Assembly (NCBI RefSeq): GCF_023159225.1 | Contig: NC_063181.1 | Coordinates: forward strand, 19,990,073 to 20,054,072 | Source of the DNA: Perognathus longimembris pacificus | Taxonomy: Eukaryota > Chordata > Mammalia > Rodentia > Heteromyidae | Length of the DNA stretch: 64,000 bases | Direction of reading: 5' to 3' | Shown here: positions 11,649 through 23,030 of the stretch, piece after piece | Layout of the letters: every line of letters starts with the position of its first letter | How positions within the stretch are numbered: position 1 is the stretch's first letter | Position numbers and translations under genes: made by a program | The notes under the pieces: model-generated | Told to the model about the DNA's origin: nothing | The model's input: only the letters and a program-made list of their open reading frames with translations | Database searches by the model: none

Positions 11649-13174
11649 TGATTTTGGTTTAGTTTCAGTGAAGTGGAAAGGTAGAGAAGATTAGAATCAA
11701 AAGAAAGAACAATGTTAAAAGGATTGACATTGGAGAATCTGCAGAAAATAGTGAAGGTGTTAGTCAAAGGAAAGTAATTTTAAAGAAAGAAAATGTAAAA
11801 AGAGAAAGAAAGAAAAAAATACAGGAAAACAAACACATAAAACACACACAAAAAACAATAAAGCAAACAAATAAAAATGGAAAACAAAAAACAAACAACA
11901 ATTCAAAAAATAAAAAATAAAAAAGTTTAAAAAATGTTCAAAAAATGGAATCTTCCTTGTTTGGGTGAGCTCTCTCCAGTCTCTGATTTCCTTGAGATGG
12001 TCTGCAGTCTATTTTCCTGCTGCTTGGCTGGTTTGGTTTGCTTTCAGTTTGCAGGTGGTGGACCTGCTCTGACCCTCCTCCCCTGTTAGTTAAATCCTGG
12101 GGCTCTGTGGTTCGCACTGCTTGCAAGTAGGACTTGGGTGTCCTATGTAGATGGGGGTCGCTGAACAGTCTGGAGAACTGTGGGTCCTCCTTTCTGCTCT
12201 CTTTAATGCCTGGCTCTGAATAGGCTGTGGCTGTGGTCTCAGCATGGCCTCCCACTCTCTCCCCACCTCTGGTCTGGTTTACCTGGCTGAGAGTTACTTG
12301 TCCCAGGGGAGGTTCCTCCCTCCTGGGCAGGTCAATCTTCTCCTGGGTGGAGCTGGCTGTGCAATTCAGCTGCATTTGCAGGTGGGCACTGGGCTACCTC
12401 TGTAATGTGGCCATTTATCTGTCTCCAGAACTGTTAACTCTCCTGTTGGATTGTACCGTGATGACAGTAGCTGCTTGTCACTTTCAGTTTCATTTTAGAA
12501 ATTCTGGCTGCTGGAGAGTTGGAAGCCAAAGAGTTGGTGGAGCAGGGCAGGGTGGGGCAGGTCATCTCTGGCTGAGTTTACCTGAGTCTGTGAGCCTCAG
12601 CTCGGAAATGATTCTCCTGCCTGGGCAGAGCTGGCTCTTGCAGTTCAGTTGCTCTTACCCTTTTCAAAGATGGCCCCTTTGTCCTCGCTTTCCCCAGGCC
12701 CGCTTTAGTTCCAGTCTGGTCTGACACAGTCTATGCAAATGTCAAAGATGGTGCTTTGCTCTGGCAGTGGGGGAAGGGCTAGCTTCCAGAAGCTGCTCTG
12801 TGGACACAAGTGAGAATAAATTACATGGGGTACTCACGTTTTCTCTGTGATTTCAACCTGTCTGTTCGCAGCCTGTGATCCATGTCTGTCTGCCGCTGTC
12901 TGGAGGATTTTTTCCTCGTTGCCGCTGTGTGCTTTAGGTGCATGATGTCGGGCTCTGTGCTGGTGCTGGTGTGGCAGGAGGACACTGCTTGGAACTGAAA
13001 TCTGTGTTTTCAGGCCAGAAAAGTCCATTTTTCCTTCCTGGCCTGAATCCCTATACTGTTATGACTTACTTGGGCTGGTTTTCTAGGAGTAAAAGTTTCT
13101 TTGGAGTGGTAAAACTGGGATGTTGGAGGGAGCTTAGCTGGGGCTCTGCTGCTCCTTTGCTGTCTTCTTGGAAG
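11145..13174 (-). promoter_or_regulatory. L1 5'UTR / internal promoter region
   Basis: About 11950-13174 is much richer in G+C than its surroundings, as expected for an L1 internal pol II promoter. The sense strand starts near 13174 with ACTTCCAAGAAGACAGCAAA. A partly duplicated block with CCTGGG(T/C)(G/A)GAGCTGGCT recurs at about 12342 and 12620, offset about 278 bp, suggesting degenerate tandem monomers. Between this and ORF1 lie a T-rich stretch (sense; about 11790-11940) and a (CA)n run (about 11591-11647). Open frames exist on both strands (minus 11938-12375; plus 12227-12724), but neither has a recognised domain. Confidence 0.75.
11591..11647. repeat. (GT)n microsatellite
   Basis: GT run with a few interruptions at its left end, embedded in the 5'UTR side of the L1. 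Confidence 0.97.
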
Positions 13175-13182
13175 TCCATGCT

Positions 13183-13549
13183 TATTTTTCATTGATTTGA
13201 ATATTCATTGATATAAACTCCTGGTTCTTTGGGTTTCTCAATTGAGTTGGACATAACCAATTGTTTGGTATCATTATAATGATGACTCATTTCAGATATG
13301 TAACATGTTTATTTCATATCCATACCACAATTGCTATTTTATTTTTTACAGTTTTAAAAATGATCACTATTTTTTGAGAAAATATTAAATGATTTAATTA
13401 AAATATTCCTAGTAGAGGATCACAATATATAAGATAATGCCGGTCAAAATGAAATCCAATAAGGAAACGAGAAGTGTTTCATTGTAATGTTATTTTTAAT
13501 GGAATGGAATTATTTCTTTTTTTCTTTCATTTTTCTTTCTTGTGATTTA
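13183..13549. other. unique AT-rich interval
   Basis: No element recognised between the L1 and the next L1 fragment. Confidence 0.5.
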
Positions 13550-13855
13550 TCCCATGTTGCCATTGCATTTTATTTTGGTACCCTGAGTATATATTATATA
13601 TACCTTTATCTGAATTAGGGAACGGAAGAGGAGTATCAAAATGGTGAAGCAAAAGATATAAGGCAAACAAATACAACAGCAATACAAGGAAATAGGTTGT
13701 AAATTAACTGTACAGCTTGTGTGGGGAAGGGAGGGAAGGAGGGAGAAAAATGACCAAGGGAGTAATAAGTTTGACAAGAAATGCACTCATTACCTTACAT
13801 ATGTAACAGCAAGCACTACATCACAGTAAACAGTATATCACTTTGACAATAAAAT
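13550..13855 (+). mobile_element. L1 3'UTR fragment, 5'-truncated
   Basis: Matches the shared L1 3'UTR block: GGTACCCTGAGTATA, AGGGAACGGAAGAGGAGTA, a G-rich tract at about 13721-13745, ACAAGAAATGCACTCATTACC, and a tail CTTTGACAATAAAATTAAA. It is plus-oriented and severely 5'-truncated. No clear TSD was found. Confidence 0.85.
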
Positions 13856-14397
13856 TAAATTTTAAAATATGCTTATTTTAAAAAATATATTAGGTTTTTG
13901 TTTTTACTTTTGTAAAAATCTTTTTACTTTTGTATGATTTCCCCTTAAATTTACTTAATTTCACCACAGTGTCTGACTACATAGATATACTCCATCAATG
14001 AACTTAATTCATAATGAAATTATAATTTGTAATGCTCAAATAGTACTATTTTTTAGAATATTTTATTGTAATGGTATTGTACAGAAGGGTTAGATAGTTA
14101 CATATATAAGGTACTGAGTACATTTTTTTCCAATATTGTCCCTCCCCCCATTTCTCCTGCTTTCCTTCCCCCTCAACAACAACACCCCCCACCCCTCACC
14201 CCCACCCTGCTAAGGAGTAAAGTTAATTTCCAACATAGTGTCTTGTGAGTATGGTTGTTTCATTGGTTCACCATTTGTCCCACCGTTTCTGTGTTTTCCC
14301 TTCCTTTCCCCAATCAGATAAAATACAGTGATCATGGCTAATAAACCAGAGGAAAAAAAGAGATGAAAGCCAAAAGAAATACTTGAGAACAGTACAT

Positions 14398-14460
14398 AAG
14401 AAAGGAAAGAAAGGAAGGAAGAAAGGAAGAAAGGAAGGAAGGAAAGAAAGAAATAAGAAA
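14398..14460. repeat. (GAAA/GGAA)n microsatellite in L1 3'UTR
   Basis: Purine-rich AAGG/AAAG tetranucleotide run inside the minus-oriented L1 segment. On the L1 sense strand it is TTCC/TTTC. Confidence 0.93.
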
Positions 14461-14822
14461 CAAACCACAAAATCCTCTTGTTTCTACTTTATGTAGATGA
14501 TATCAATTAGCATCATTTTATATAGTCATATGTATAAAGCTATTGGGCTATTGGAAACCTCTGCTAGGACTGTCGTAGGCGTATACTAATTATTACAAAT
14601 GAGAAAAACCATGAAGCCTATGTTTCTTTGGGCCTGGCTTACTATACTTAAATGATTTTTTTAAGGTCTTTCCATTTTTTTTATGAATGACAATATGCCA
14701 TTCTTTCTGATGGAAGCATAAAATTCCTTTTTGCATATATACCACATTCTCTTGATCCATTCATCTATGGAAGGGCATCTGAATTCATTCCGTATCTTAG
14801 CTGTGATACATAATGCTAGTCA

Positions 14823-14959
14823 CAAAAACAGCTTAATGACATGGCATTATGGCTCAAATGGTAGAGTGCCAGCCTTGAGCAAAAGGAGCTCAGTGACAGT
14901 GCTCAGGCCCTGAGTTCAAGTCCAAGGTCCACCACCACCACTACCACCATCAAAAACAG
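14823..14959 (+). mobile_element. Geo monomer SINE at the L1 inversion joint
   Basis: A Geo unit without its left partner: TATGGCTCAAATGGTAGAGTG, then CTTGAGCAAAAGGAGCTCAG, GCTCAGGCCCTGAGTTCAAG, and a (CCA)n-like tail at about 14931-14950. The repeat CAAAAACAG at 14823-14831 and 14951-14959 is its TSD, so it inserted after the L1 had already been joined. Either the ID or B1 half was lost by 5' truncation, or Geo moved alone. Confidence 0.82.
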
Positions 14960-15873
14960 TTTCATACTGGCATATGAACATGCCTGAGGACCAATGGAAA
15001 AGAAATAATCTACAGACCTCTGGCCACCTAATCTTTGATAAGAGAGCCAAAAATATCAGATGGAAGAAAGACAGCCTCTTCAACAAATGGTGCTGTCAGA
15101 GTTTACTAAACATGTGCAGAAAAATATACTTAGATCCTTACATATCACCCTGCACTGTAATCAATTCCAAATGGACCGAAGACCTTCAAGTAAGAGCAGA
15201 TACTCTGAAAATATGAGAGGAAAGAACAGGGAAACACTGGGTCTCCGTAGCACAGGTCAACACTTCATAAGGGTCCCGAAACACAACAAATCAAAGAAAG
15301 GTTGGATAAATGGGATCCCATTAAATTGGAGAGCTCTGCATAGCAAAGGACATAGCTTGCAAGATAAATAGAAAGCCCATAGACTGGAGAAGATCTTCAC
15401 TAGCTATACAATATAAAAGGGGTCCATATAAAAAACATACTTAGTGCTCAAAAAATTAAACCCCCCAAAAAACAAATCCTCAAAGAAACAACAACCCATT
15501 TATTAGTGGGCTAAAGAATTAAAAAGACTTCTCTGAAGAGGAAATTAGAATGACACACAAAGAAATGTTCAACATCTCTGGCCATAAAAGAAATGGAAAT
15601 CAAAACAATATTGAGCTACCACCTCACCCCAGTTATAATGACCATTATCAAGAAATATAGTAACAACAGATGCTGGCAGGAATGTGGCCAAAAAGACATT
15701 CCAGTAAACTGCTGGTGGGAGTGTAAACTTGTTTGACTACTCTGGAAAGCAGTTCGCAGTTTCCTCAAAAGGCTAAATGTAGAGCTCCCCTATAACCCAG
15801 CAACCCCACTCTTGGGCATTTACTCACATGATCACAAACAAGGCCAAACTAAAGCTGCTAGTATTATTTTTAA

Positions 15874-18800
15874 ATTTAATACCTCTTGTTATTTATAAGG
15901 TGTTATCAAAATCTAAAGTCCTACCAAATGTCACACAAAATTAATCTTTTATCCTTACCCTACCCAAAATTTTAAAACTATATTCTCTACTTAGAAAACT
16001 GAAGAACATGTGAATAAGTAACCTGCTATAACTCCCACACATGGATTTCTTACCCTGAATTGCCAATATGATTAAAACTCTTGACATATGGAAAATACCT
16101 TTGTTTATGAAATAATAATAATCATAGTATTCTTCTAAGAGGATATCATGAACACCAGAACATAGAAATAGAGGAAGGAAAGATGTGAAGAGGAAAACAG
16201 GTATAGGGAAATAAGATGTGGTGTTCTGTTGTTGCATTGCTAACTGTAATCTTTAGAGAAGGGAGCAATAGCTAAAGAATGCAGGAAACGTCCAAACTGG
16301 GAAAATAATAAAAAGTTTTGTTCCATGTTCCCATCCCATTGTACTCAGACCTGATAAACAATTTTAGAACTCTGACATTGAAATTAATCATAGCATTGTT
16401 TGTACTTTTTTTTTTTAAAGCAAACACAAATCAGCTTTTTATCAATTTAGAAATGACAGCACAGGGACATCTAAAAGAGACTAGATGTGCAGACTTTGAA
16501 TTTTGAAATTCGTTAGTGAAGAAGTACTTCATTTGCTTTCTGCTTATTTAATCAGTGTTCTATGTATAGATTATACACACAGAAGTAGAAGCTAACATTT
16601 TGTTAGCTTATTTTTTATTTCTGCCATGGAAAAATATCAATGGTATTCCAATATCAATGTTTCCAATCACTAGAAATACTCACATAAAGCATACTTTATT
16701 CTTTAGTACTTACTGTTTTATGTTAGTGTTTCTAGAGATTGAAATTGAGATTTATAACTGATATTTCTTTATTTTGGAGAGTTATTCAATCGAGAGTTTG
16801 GTACTCTAGCAAAAATTAAATAGATAGGTGCAGATGCAGTTTTAGATAGTTATTGATCCTTCAACACCTGATTGTTTACTATAGTGGAAGACCAAAATTT
16901 AGCACAATGTGGTAGAAATATTAACATCCATAGTAAGTGCAATTGGTTGAAAATAAGCTAAGTGTAATATCAATCTTAGTTGCACTGAAAAATTAAATGG
17001 GATTTTTATTATCTACAAATATATACAGATCACTGAGCACTCAAACTATCTGTTGGACCTAAAAATAATATTGTGAATTTCCACTTGTTCAAAAAGGAAA
17101 ATTTCCTGTACATGGAATATTGTTTACCCATGCAGATTTACATGAGAGATAAATTATCAATGACTTACATTAATGTTTGAAAAGACATTATAAATCAATT
17201 TTGATAGTAAAAATCAGCTAAAGAGTAGAATATGAATATGATATATAAATATATACCTGCTGTTTACCCAAGTTAGGATCATGATTTGTTGACCTACCCA
17301 TTTATGAATCACATGTTGGATGTATTTATTTCACTGTGTCCCAGTAGTTAAGTTGTTTGGTTGGAGCTGTATAACATAGAATCACGATCTCAGCTGGAAA
17401 CACAGGTCTCCTATAATAAGGAGTCCCTCCAGGATTAGATATGTGACATAATTCTTAAACGATGGCACTGTGTGGATTCTACCTCATTATTATTTAAATA
17501 AGTTTCATAAATATTTTACTTGAAATTCAAGAATAGAAGCTTTGCATCTGGATACTCTAATTATATGGCTTCCCATCTGATTTGTTTTCCTATCAAAGGC
17601 AAAGTTATCATATTATCATAAAATATGGTAATAGCAGAACATTATAGTAGAAAAATGCTGAGCCTAATAATGTAATGTATAAAACCCATCATACCAACAT
17701 AATTCTATCTTTTTGTACCTAGTTTTATAGTTAATGCATGACTGAGAGATGGGGTAGGAGAATGTTTGCACAGGGTGACTACATCTGTAGATTGGGATCT
17801 TCAAAGAGTAAAGAATCATTAATTTAAGGGAAATGAAATAAAAAAATAAGTTAGAGTTCTCCTAGGGATGTTAATTTATCCTCATTTAATATATATATAT
17901 AACATGATGTAGTTTAAATTACCAGTTAGGTTTCTAAATACTTATTTTATTGTGCAAGCTGCATAGTTCTGATGATAAAATGTTACCATGAGAACTATAA
18001 CTTTTCAGTTCTGAAATATATGTTTAGATTTGTTACTGTGTTGATACATTAGCATTGGATTGCTTTTCATCTATATTTCTTTTGTTTCTGAAAGAGAAAG
18101 TCAAGGAAAACATCTTAAAATACATTAAACTTAGGAAATACCAAAATTAATAATTTTAGAGTATAAAATTATAAAATCCATAGAATTTAAACAAGGACAA
18201 ACACATTTTGTGAAAGTAGAATGGTGTATTACACTCAAGATTGATATTCTATTGCTTTTCATGTGTTTTAACTTATTGAAATATTTGTATCATTTCTTCC
18301 CCTTTATATTTTAACATTTACTTTCTGCTATACTACTCAAACTAGTATTTATCATAAGTTACAGTCTCAAAATTAATAGAATTTAAATGCTACATGTTAT
18401 TAGGGTTATTAACATTAACTGTCTCTATAAGAATAATCTTAAATATCATACAGTGACAGTTCTTAAAACACTTATTAAATTGTTTTTATTTATAAACATT
18501 CAAATGTGTAGCAGGAAACTCAATGGGTATGAATTAATGTGGGTCCTGATTTATTTGAAAATCAGGATATTTTTAATTAAATACATTTATTACATTTATT
18601 CCTTTTGAGGTTTCATAATGAAAGTTAGCTTGAATTTGGAGGTTTTAGGCTAAGTCTCAGGTTTACACTGCTATACATTCCAAACTTCCCAAGTAATTAC
18701 AAACTATAATAATGTGAAAATTATTATGTATGATAAAAAAAACAAATACTAGGTGCCATGCCATTTATGATGTCTCTATGGGCATACCTGAAAAATTCAA

Positions 18801-20230
18801 TATGGAAGTTATGACCTTTGACAGTTTCACAGAATAGATGACTTAATGTAGCTACATTTCATATGCAAACTATCAAATAAAAATTAATAGTGAAAACGAA
18901 GGACACAACGTGGACATGTGCTATATGAACTGTATTTGGAGCATTTTTATAACTATCAATTAAAATGAAACAAAATTATCAAATTAAATCTTAATATCAT
19001 GCTAGTCTGCAAAGTTTGTGTGTTTTCTACTACATATTTGAATATTTCACGTAGACACTTGTAGATGGGTTAGGTAAGATTTTAACACACTATTGTATTC
19101 CAATATGTAGCAAACTTAACAATGCTTTATTTTATGAACAATTGATGAGATATACTTTCTGGTATGTTACATTATAATTTGAGGTAATTCTGCTAAGTTT
19201 TGTATTCAAAGATCTGAAATAGTAGATGCATCTGGGTGATCACTATATTCATTTATTTGATCAAAATCAGGTTTATTTCCATTATTAAAAGTGTAACATG
19301 AATAAAATCTGGATTTCCATGTTTTTTACTTTGAAATTTGATGTTTTTGAGTGGAAGAATTTGTCAATTGCACATTAGTTTAAATAAAACAAGTACTTTT
19401 GTTACCAATTTGATCCCAGAGTCCAAAATACTGTAAAATTAGGTGCTTTCTGGCATTCAAAAATAATTCTCAGTAAAAAAAAAAAAAAAAAAGCTTGAAA
19501 AGCACTGTGGGGTCAGGGATGGAGTTAGCACGGAGCAGTGAACACTAAGTGCCTCATTATGCTGAATACAAGTGTTTTCCTTATTTCTCAAAGTACTTTT
19601 TGTGAATAATGCTTTAAACTGTACATTGTGGAATATCACTAAATACAGTCTAAAATACATACAAAGATTCTTGAAGGAGAGCTATAATATCAAACCCAAG
19701 TGCATGCTACCTACATAAATACTGAAATTGTTTGCTGCTTTCTTCTTTGCCATTATGATTGACTCTTTTAACCTCTCCTCTTCTTAGAGCAGCACTCCAA
19801 TTGCTGAGAAAGTGGTGAGGCTGAGGGAAAAAATAAGTTTATCAGTTGCTTAACATTTAGTAGTACAGCTCAGGAATGGGTATGACAAATGCCCAATTTT
19901 GGGGGATACATAAGAAAAGGATGATCATTCAAAGCTTTGATTATGAGTATTATTATATAGCATAGTATTTACTATTAAATATTATATATGTATAATGTTA
20001 AATATTTTCACATCAATTTGATAGAGTTATAGAGTAGATTTTGAGTTCTGTGTTGTTGATTTCCAGTGTGAATTTTATTATTTTTTTTTAATTTAAGAAA
20101 GTTATCAAATATAATTGAGATGATGATGAGGTTCAGAAGTAACTAAAAATCCCCCAAGTATCTTTTCTTTCCTATGTAGAGTTTCTATGGAACTGAAGAG
20201 AGAAGAGGAAGCTTAAATACTTATTACTTC
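15874..20230. other. 4.4-kb unique AT-rich interval
   Basis: Mostly unique sequence with no SINE, LTR or L1 signature I can recognise. A poly(A) run sits at 19475-19492. Short frames do not resemble known proteins. Confidence 0.5.
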
Positions 20231-20699
20231 ATGCTTTTGGGGCACTGCCTGCAGCGCTAAGAGGTGGTCCTGGCAGGGGCCGCCTGCCCGCTAGCCCCGT
20301 CTCCCACCTCCACCACGTGTATGCCAAAATGGCGCGGGGGCGGAGCCCAGGGGGCGGTCCCCAGGGAGCGGTGTTCTGGGATGTGACGTTAGCCCCCTGA
20401 GGAGGTCCTATGAGGCTGCCCTTGGATGGACAGCTCATGTCAGCCTGTCACTAGTGTCTAGCTAGGCATTCCACATCCCTCCCCTTCCTGCCGCCATTAC
20501 TGCTATAAGTGTGGCTGTTTGCCCCTGAATAAAAGAAGCTTTCCCCAAGATCGCCTGTGTGTCCTGCGTCCTCATTTAAGCATAAGAGGGTGGGTGGGCA
20601 TCATCTCGACTACACACATCCAAGGCTTTCACATAGGCAATACCCCAGCTCCTCCACCAGGTGGGAGATGCGTGAGGGCAAAAGGGCCCTACAATGCTG
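20231..20699 (+). mobile_element. solo LTR, GC-rich, endogenous retrovirus-type
   Basis: An abrupt island of high GC and CpG in AT-rich DNA. It has a promoter-like CTGCTATAAGTG (about 20500-20512), an AATAAA signal at 20528-20533 and a plausible CA end at 20692-20693. The imperfect 6-bp flanks ATGCTT (20231-20236) and ATGCTG (20694-20699) suggest a TSD, giving an LTR of about 20237-20693. It shares CCATTACTGCTATA with the LTR at 36921, so the two families are probably related. No internal retroviral genes adjoin it. The exact left boundary is uncertain because it does not start with a clean TG at the expected base. Confidence 0.75.
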
Positions 20700-21039
20700 A
20701 TATTATTTGAAGGAAAAAGAAAAGTATTAGGACAACTTATGTGACAGGCAAGGTCTATAGCATTATTGGGTATTAATTAGGAGATTTGGTGAATATTAAA
20801 ATCAGACATAAAGAGAACTTGTTGACATTTCTCAATCTTCTAGTTATTATACTTGGTGAGTCAAGACTTTTAATTAACATTACAACTTGGGAACTTCTGT
20901 AAAACATTTTAAATGGTAATATATCATTATTTTTTTCAAATTATCCACTAAAGTCTCACTTAGAGTAAGGGGATGGTGAGACAACTGCTTAATATAAACA
21001 AATTTGTGATATAACTATTTCCACATGTGATGATACACA
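20700..21039. other. unique AT-rich interval
   Basis: No element recognised between the solo LTR and an old L1 fragment. Confidence 0.5.
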
Positions 21040-21188
21040 ATACTAAGAATAAAAGAGGCTTCATCACCAAAGTAATCAATAGGTTTAATGCAATAACCAT
21101 CAAAAATGCCACCATTTTTCACAGAAATAAGAAAAATCAATTATTCAATTCATATGGAAGCACAAAAGAATGTGAATAACTAAATTAA

Positions 21189-21425
21189 TACTGGAGCTGT
21201 GAACTGGTGCCTCATGCCTGTAATCCTAGCTACTCAGAAGACTAAGATCTGAGGATGCAGGTTCAAAGCCATCTTGGGGAAGGGAAGTCTGTCAGACTCC
21301 TATCTCCAATATACTACATAGAAAAGGCCTAAGTGGCTTTGTGGCTCAAGAGGTAGAGCACTAGCCTTGAGCTAAAGATCAAGGACAGAACCCAGGCCCT
21401 TGAGTCTAAGCCTAAAGACTGTCAC
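21189..21425 (+). mobile_element. B1-Geo composite SINE
   Basis: The left half shows CATGCCTGTAATCCTAGC, TACTCAGAAGACTAAGATCT and GGTTCAAAGCCATCTTGGG, a B1/Alu-like (7SL-derived) unit. After a short linker (CTATCTCCAATATACTAC) comes the Geo half: TTTGTGGCTCAAGAGGTAGAG, CTAGCCTTGAGC and CCAGGCCCTTGAGTCTAAGC. The tail grew into a CAT/AAT microsatellite. It is the clearest copy of this composite in the window. Confidence 0.87.
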
Positions 21426-21481
21426 ATCATCATCATCATTATAATAATAATCATCATCATCATCATAAAAAATAATACTAA

Positions 21482-21514
<33 letters not shown>

Positions 21515-21515
21515 T
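21424..21515. repeat. (CAT)n/(AAT)n microsatellite, SINE tail
   Basis: Trinucleotide run beginning at the 3' end of the B1-Geo SINE, probably an expanded A-rich tail. Confidence 0.95.
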
Positions 21516-21729
21516 CTGTAATACTGAAAGGGTCATAATACCAAACTTCAAATTGTACTTCTGAGACATAGTAACAAAATCCAGTACATTACTGACACAA
21601 AGACAGACGTGAAGACTGACGAATTAGAAATACTACAAGATCCAGAAATAAATTTTGCATCCATAAATGTGGGCAAGGTAAAAAAAATGAAACAGAACAG
21701 GGAAGACTCTAAGAAACAAATTCACAACA

Positions 21730-21775
21730 AATATACAAATATAACAAATATAACAAATATAACAAATATAACAAA
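21730..21775. repeat. 9-bp tandem repeat (AACAAATAT)n
   Basis: About four to five consecutive copies of a 9-bp unit. No spacers, so it is not CRISPR-like. Confidence 0.85.
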
Positions 21776-22824
21776 AACAAAATAGATACATTCATATCAA
21801 CACTAATAAATAGACTACAGAAAACTTGTTATGAAACAAAAGCTTTATACATACATCCATACCCTAAGAATTCTGCAGTATCAAATTTTGGAGTGTATCC
21901 CTTAAGTTTCATAGATCCAGAAGGAAGCCCTAAGAAGAACAGAAACACAGTGTAAACGTAGTGGAATCTTCCATTGCCTTTTTTTCACACAGATTCAACT
22001 ATTTTGCACTTAGCTAGGTCTTCTGATGTATAGGTCACTCAGAAAGAAACAATATATACTTTACTCTTGGTAATAGGTACTCACAGTCAATAATTGTTTC
22101 ATAGTGAATGTGGTAATATTTCAGACACTCTCTAGAATCATTTTAGAATATGTTTCCAAGTATTCTTATACTAAAATCAAACACCAGAAGAAACACAGTG
22201 TGTCTTCACAGTAGACAATTTGTGTTCAACTATAACCTCCTCTATTCATAAGTCTTCACTTGTTTTCCCCTTTCAGCTGTCTGAATATAGTATATTTTTG
22301 TTTCTTGAAACACTAGCACCATTTTTTTCCTTTTGAATAAGTTGCAGTTGGAAACATGAACATATTAACATTCTAGTCAAGAGAATATGTGCACAATTCT
22401 GATACTCTTTCTTTTTCCCTCTGTGCTCTGAGTGTGAAGTGTATGATGGAGAAATGTCACCCATAAAGTTTGTCATTTTGTCATCTAATGAATAACAAAA
22501 ATTAAAATTTAACATATTTTGAACAATTATTTCTTACTGAAATTAATATAAAATTTCTTTCATTTATAGAACAAAGATAGGACAATGTTTCTTTTAAAGT
22601 GTACAAGCTACTATCATATACAGGGACTGCAGTAGCAAGGATGTTGAGGGGTCTAGCTTGATTAAGTTATGAGCAAACTGTTTTATTGTACAAGTCTCTG
22701 TAACTGTGGTCCCGTATTTAGTTTTACTAAAAGTGTCCAAGGCATATGTCAGTTTTGATATTCTATACTAATTCATAGATATATGTAAATAAACTGGGTA
22801 GTGTACAAATTTCTGTTGTAGCTG
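21776..22824. other. unique AT-rich interval
   Basis: About 1 kb with no recognised element or coding signal. Confidence 0.5.
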
Positions 22825-23030
22825 CTATTGGAGTATTGGACTTGAAATAGAGTGCCTCATGCTTGCTAGCCTGGTGTTTTACCACTTGACCCACCCGTTC
22901 TTCTTTTATGATGAATTTATAGGTAGAGGTCTAGCAAATATTCCTTCCTAGGCTGGCCTGGAAGTGTGATCCTTCATATGTTAGCCTCTGTAGGATCTGA
23001 GATTATAAACATGAGGCACCAATGCTTGGA
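22825..23030 (-). mobile_element. diverged B1-Geo SINE
   Basis: On the plus strand the order is antisense Geo (GTTTTACCACTTGACCCACC) followed by antisense B1 (CTAGGCTGGCCTGGAAGTGTG, GATCTGAGATTATAAACATG). The order and orientation fit one minus-strand B1-Geo copy. Divergence is high. Confidence 0.65.

Larger units (their letters stand above)
8143..13182 (-). mobile_element. near full-length L1 (LINE-1), internally deleted
   Basis: On the minus strand the order is: 5' end at about 13174, GC-rich 5'UTR, ORF1 remnant, ORF2 RT and C-terminal remnants, then 3'UTR ending near 8151 in an A-rich tail. An 8-bp match, TCCATGCT, lies at 8143-8150 and 13175-13182. It extends imperfectly (AAGTTCCATGCT against AAGTCCATGCT), consistent with a TSD that bounds the whole unit. 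The element is only about 5.0 kb because the end of ORF1, the inter-ORF spacer and the endonuclease and early RT part of ORF2 are missing at about 10342. A second gap of about 290 bp lies near 8612. Stop codons and frameshifts interrupt both ORFs, so it is dead. Confidence 0.93.
14041..15873 (-). mobile_element. L1 with 5' inversion (twin priming)
   Basis: The left part (about 14055-14822) is the L1 3'UTR and last ORF2 codons in minus orientation. The right part (about 14955-15858) is ORF2 sequence just upstream of it, in plus orientation. It contains PEDQWKR, LIFDKRAKNIRWKKDSLF and, at its end, PATPLLGIYSHDHKQGQTKA. The outer end of the inverted piece lies, in L1 coordinates, almost next to the start of the non-inverted piece, exactly as twin priming predicts. 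Similar flanks, TAGTACTATTTTTTA (14041-14055) and TAGTATTATTTTTAA (15859-15873), look like an aged TSD. A Geo SINE sits at the inversion joint. Confidence 0.87.
21040..21720 (+). mobile_element. old L1 ORF2 fragment split by a SINE
   Basis: The left piece (about 21065-21188) reads like ORF2 around NAITIKNATIFHRNKKNQ. The right piece (about 21516-21720) continues with GGGTCATAATACCAAACTTC and CAAATTG, which also match the L1 ORF2 region C-terminal to RT. Between them sits a B1-Geo SINE and its microsatellite tail. The fragment has many substitutions and no 3' end, so it is an old truncated insertion. Confidence 0.75.

Noticed and set aside
20231..20699. CpG-rich island as a host gene promoter
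   Set aside because: LTR-type signals and candidate TSD explain it better, and no exon follows.
21730..21775. Regular short repeats resembling an array
   Set aside because: It is a contiguous 9-bp tandem repeat without spacers, in a mammalian genome; not a CRISPR.
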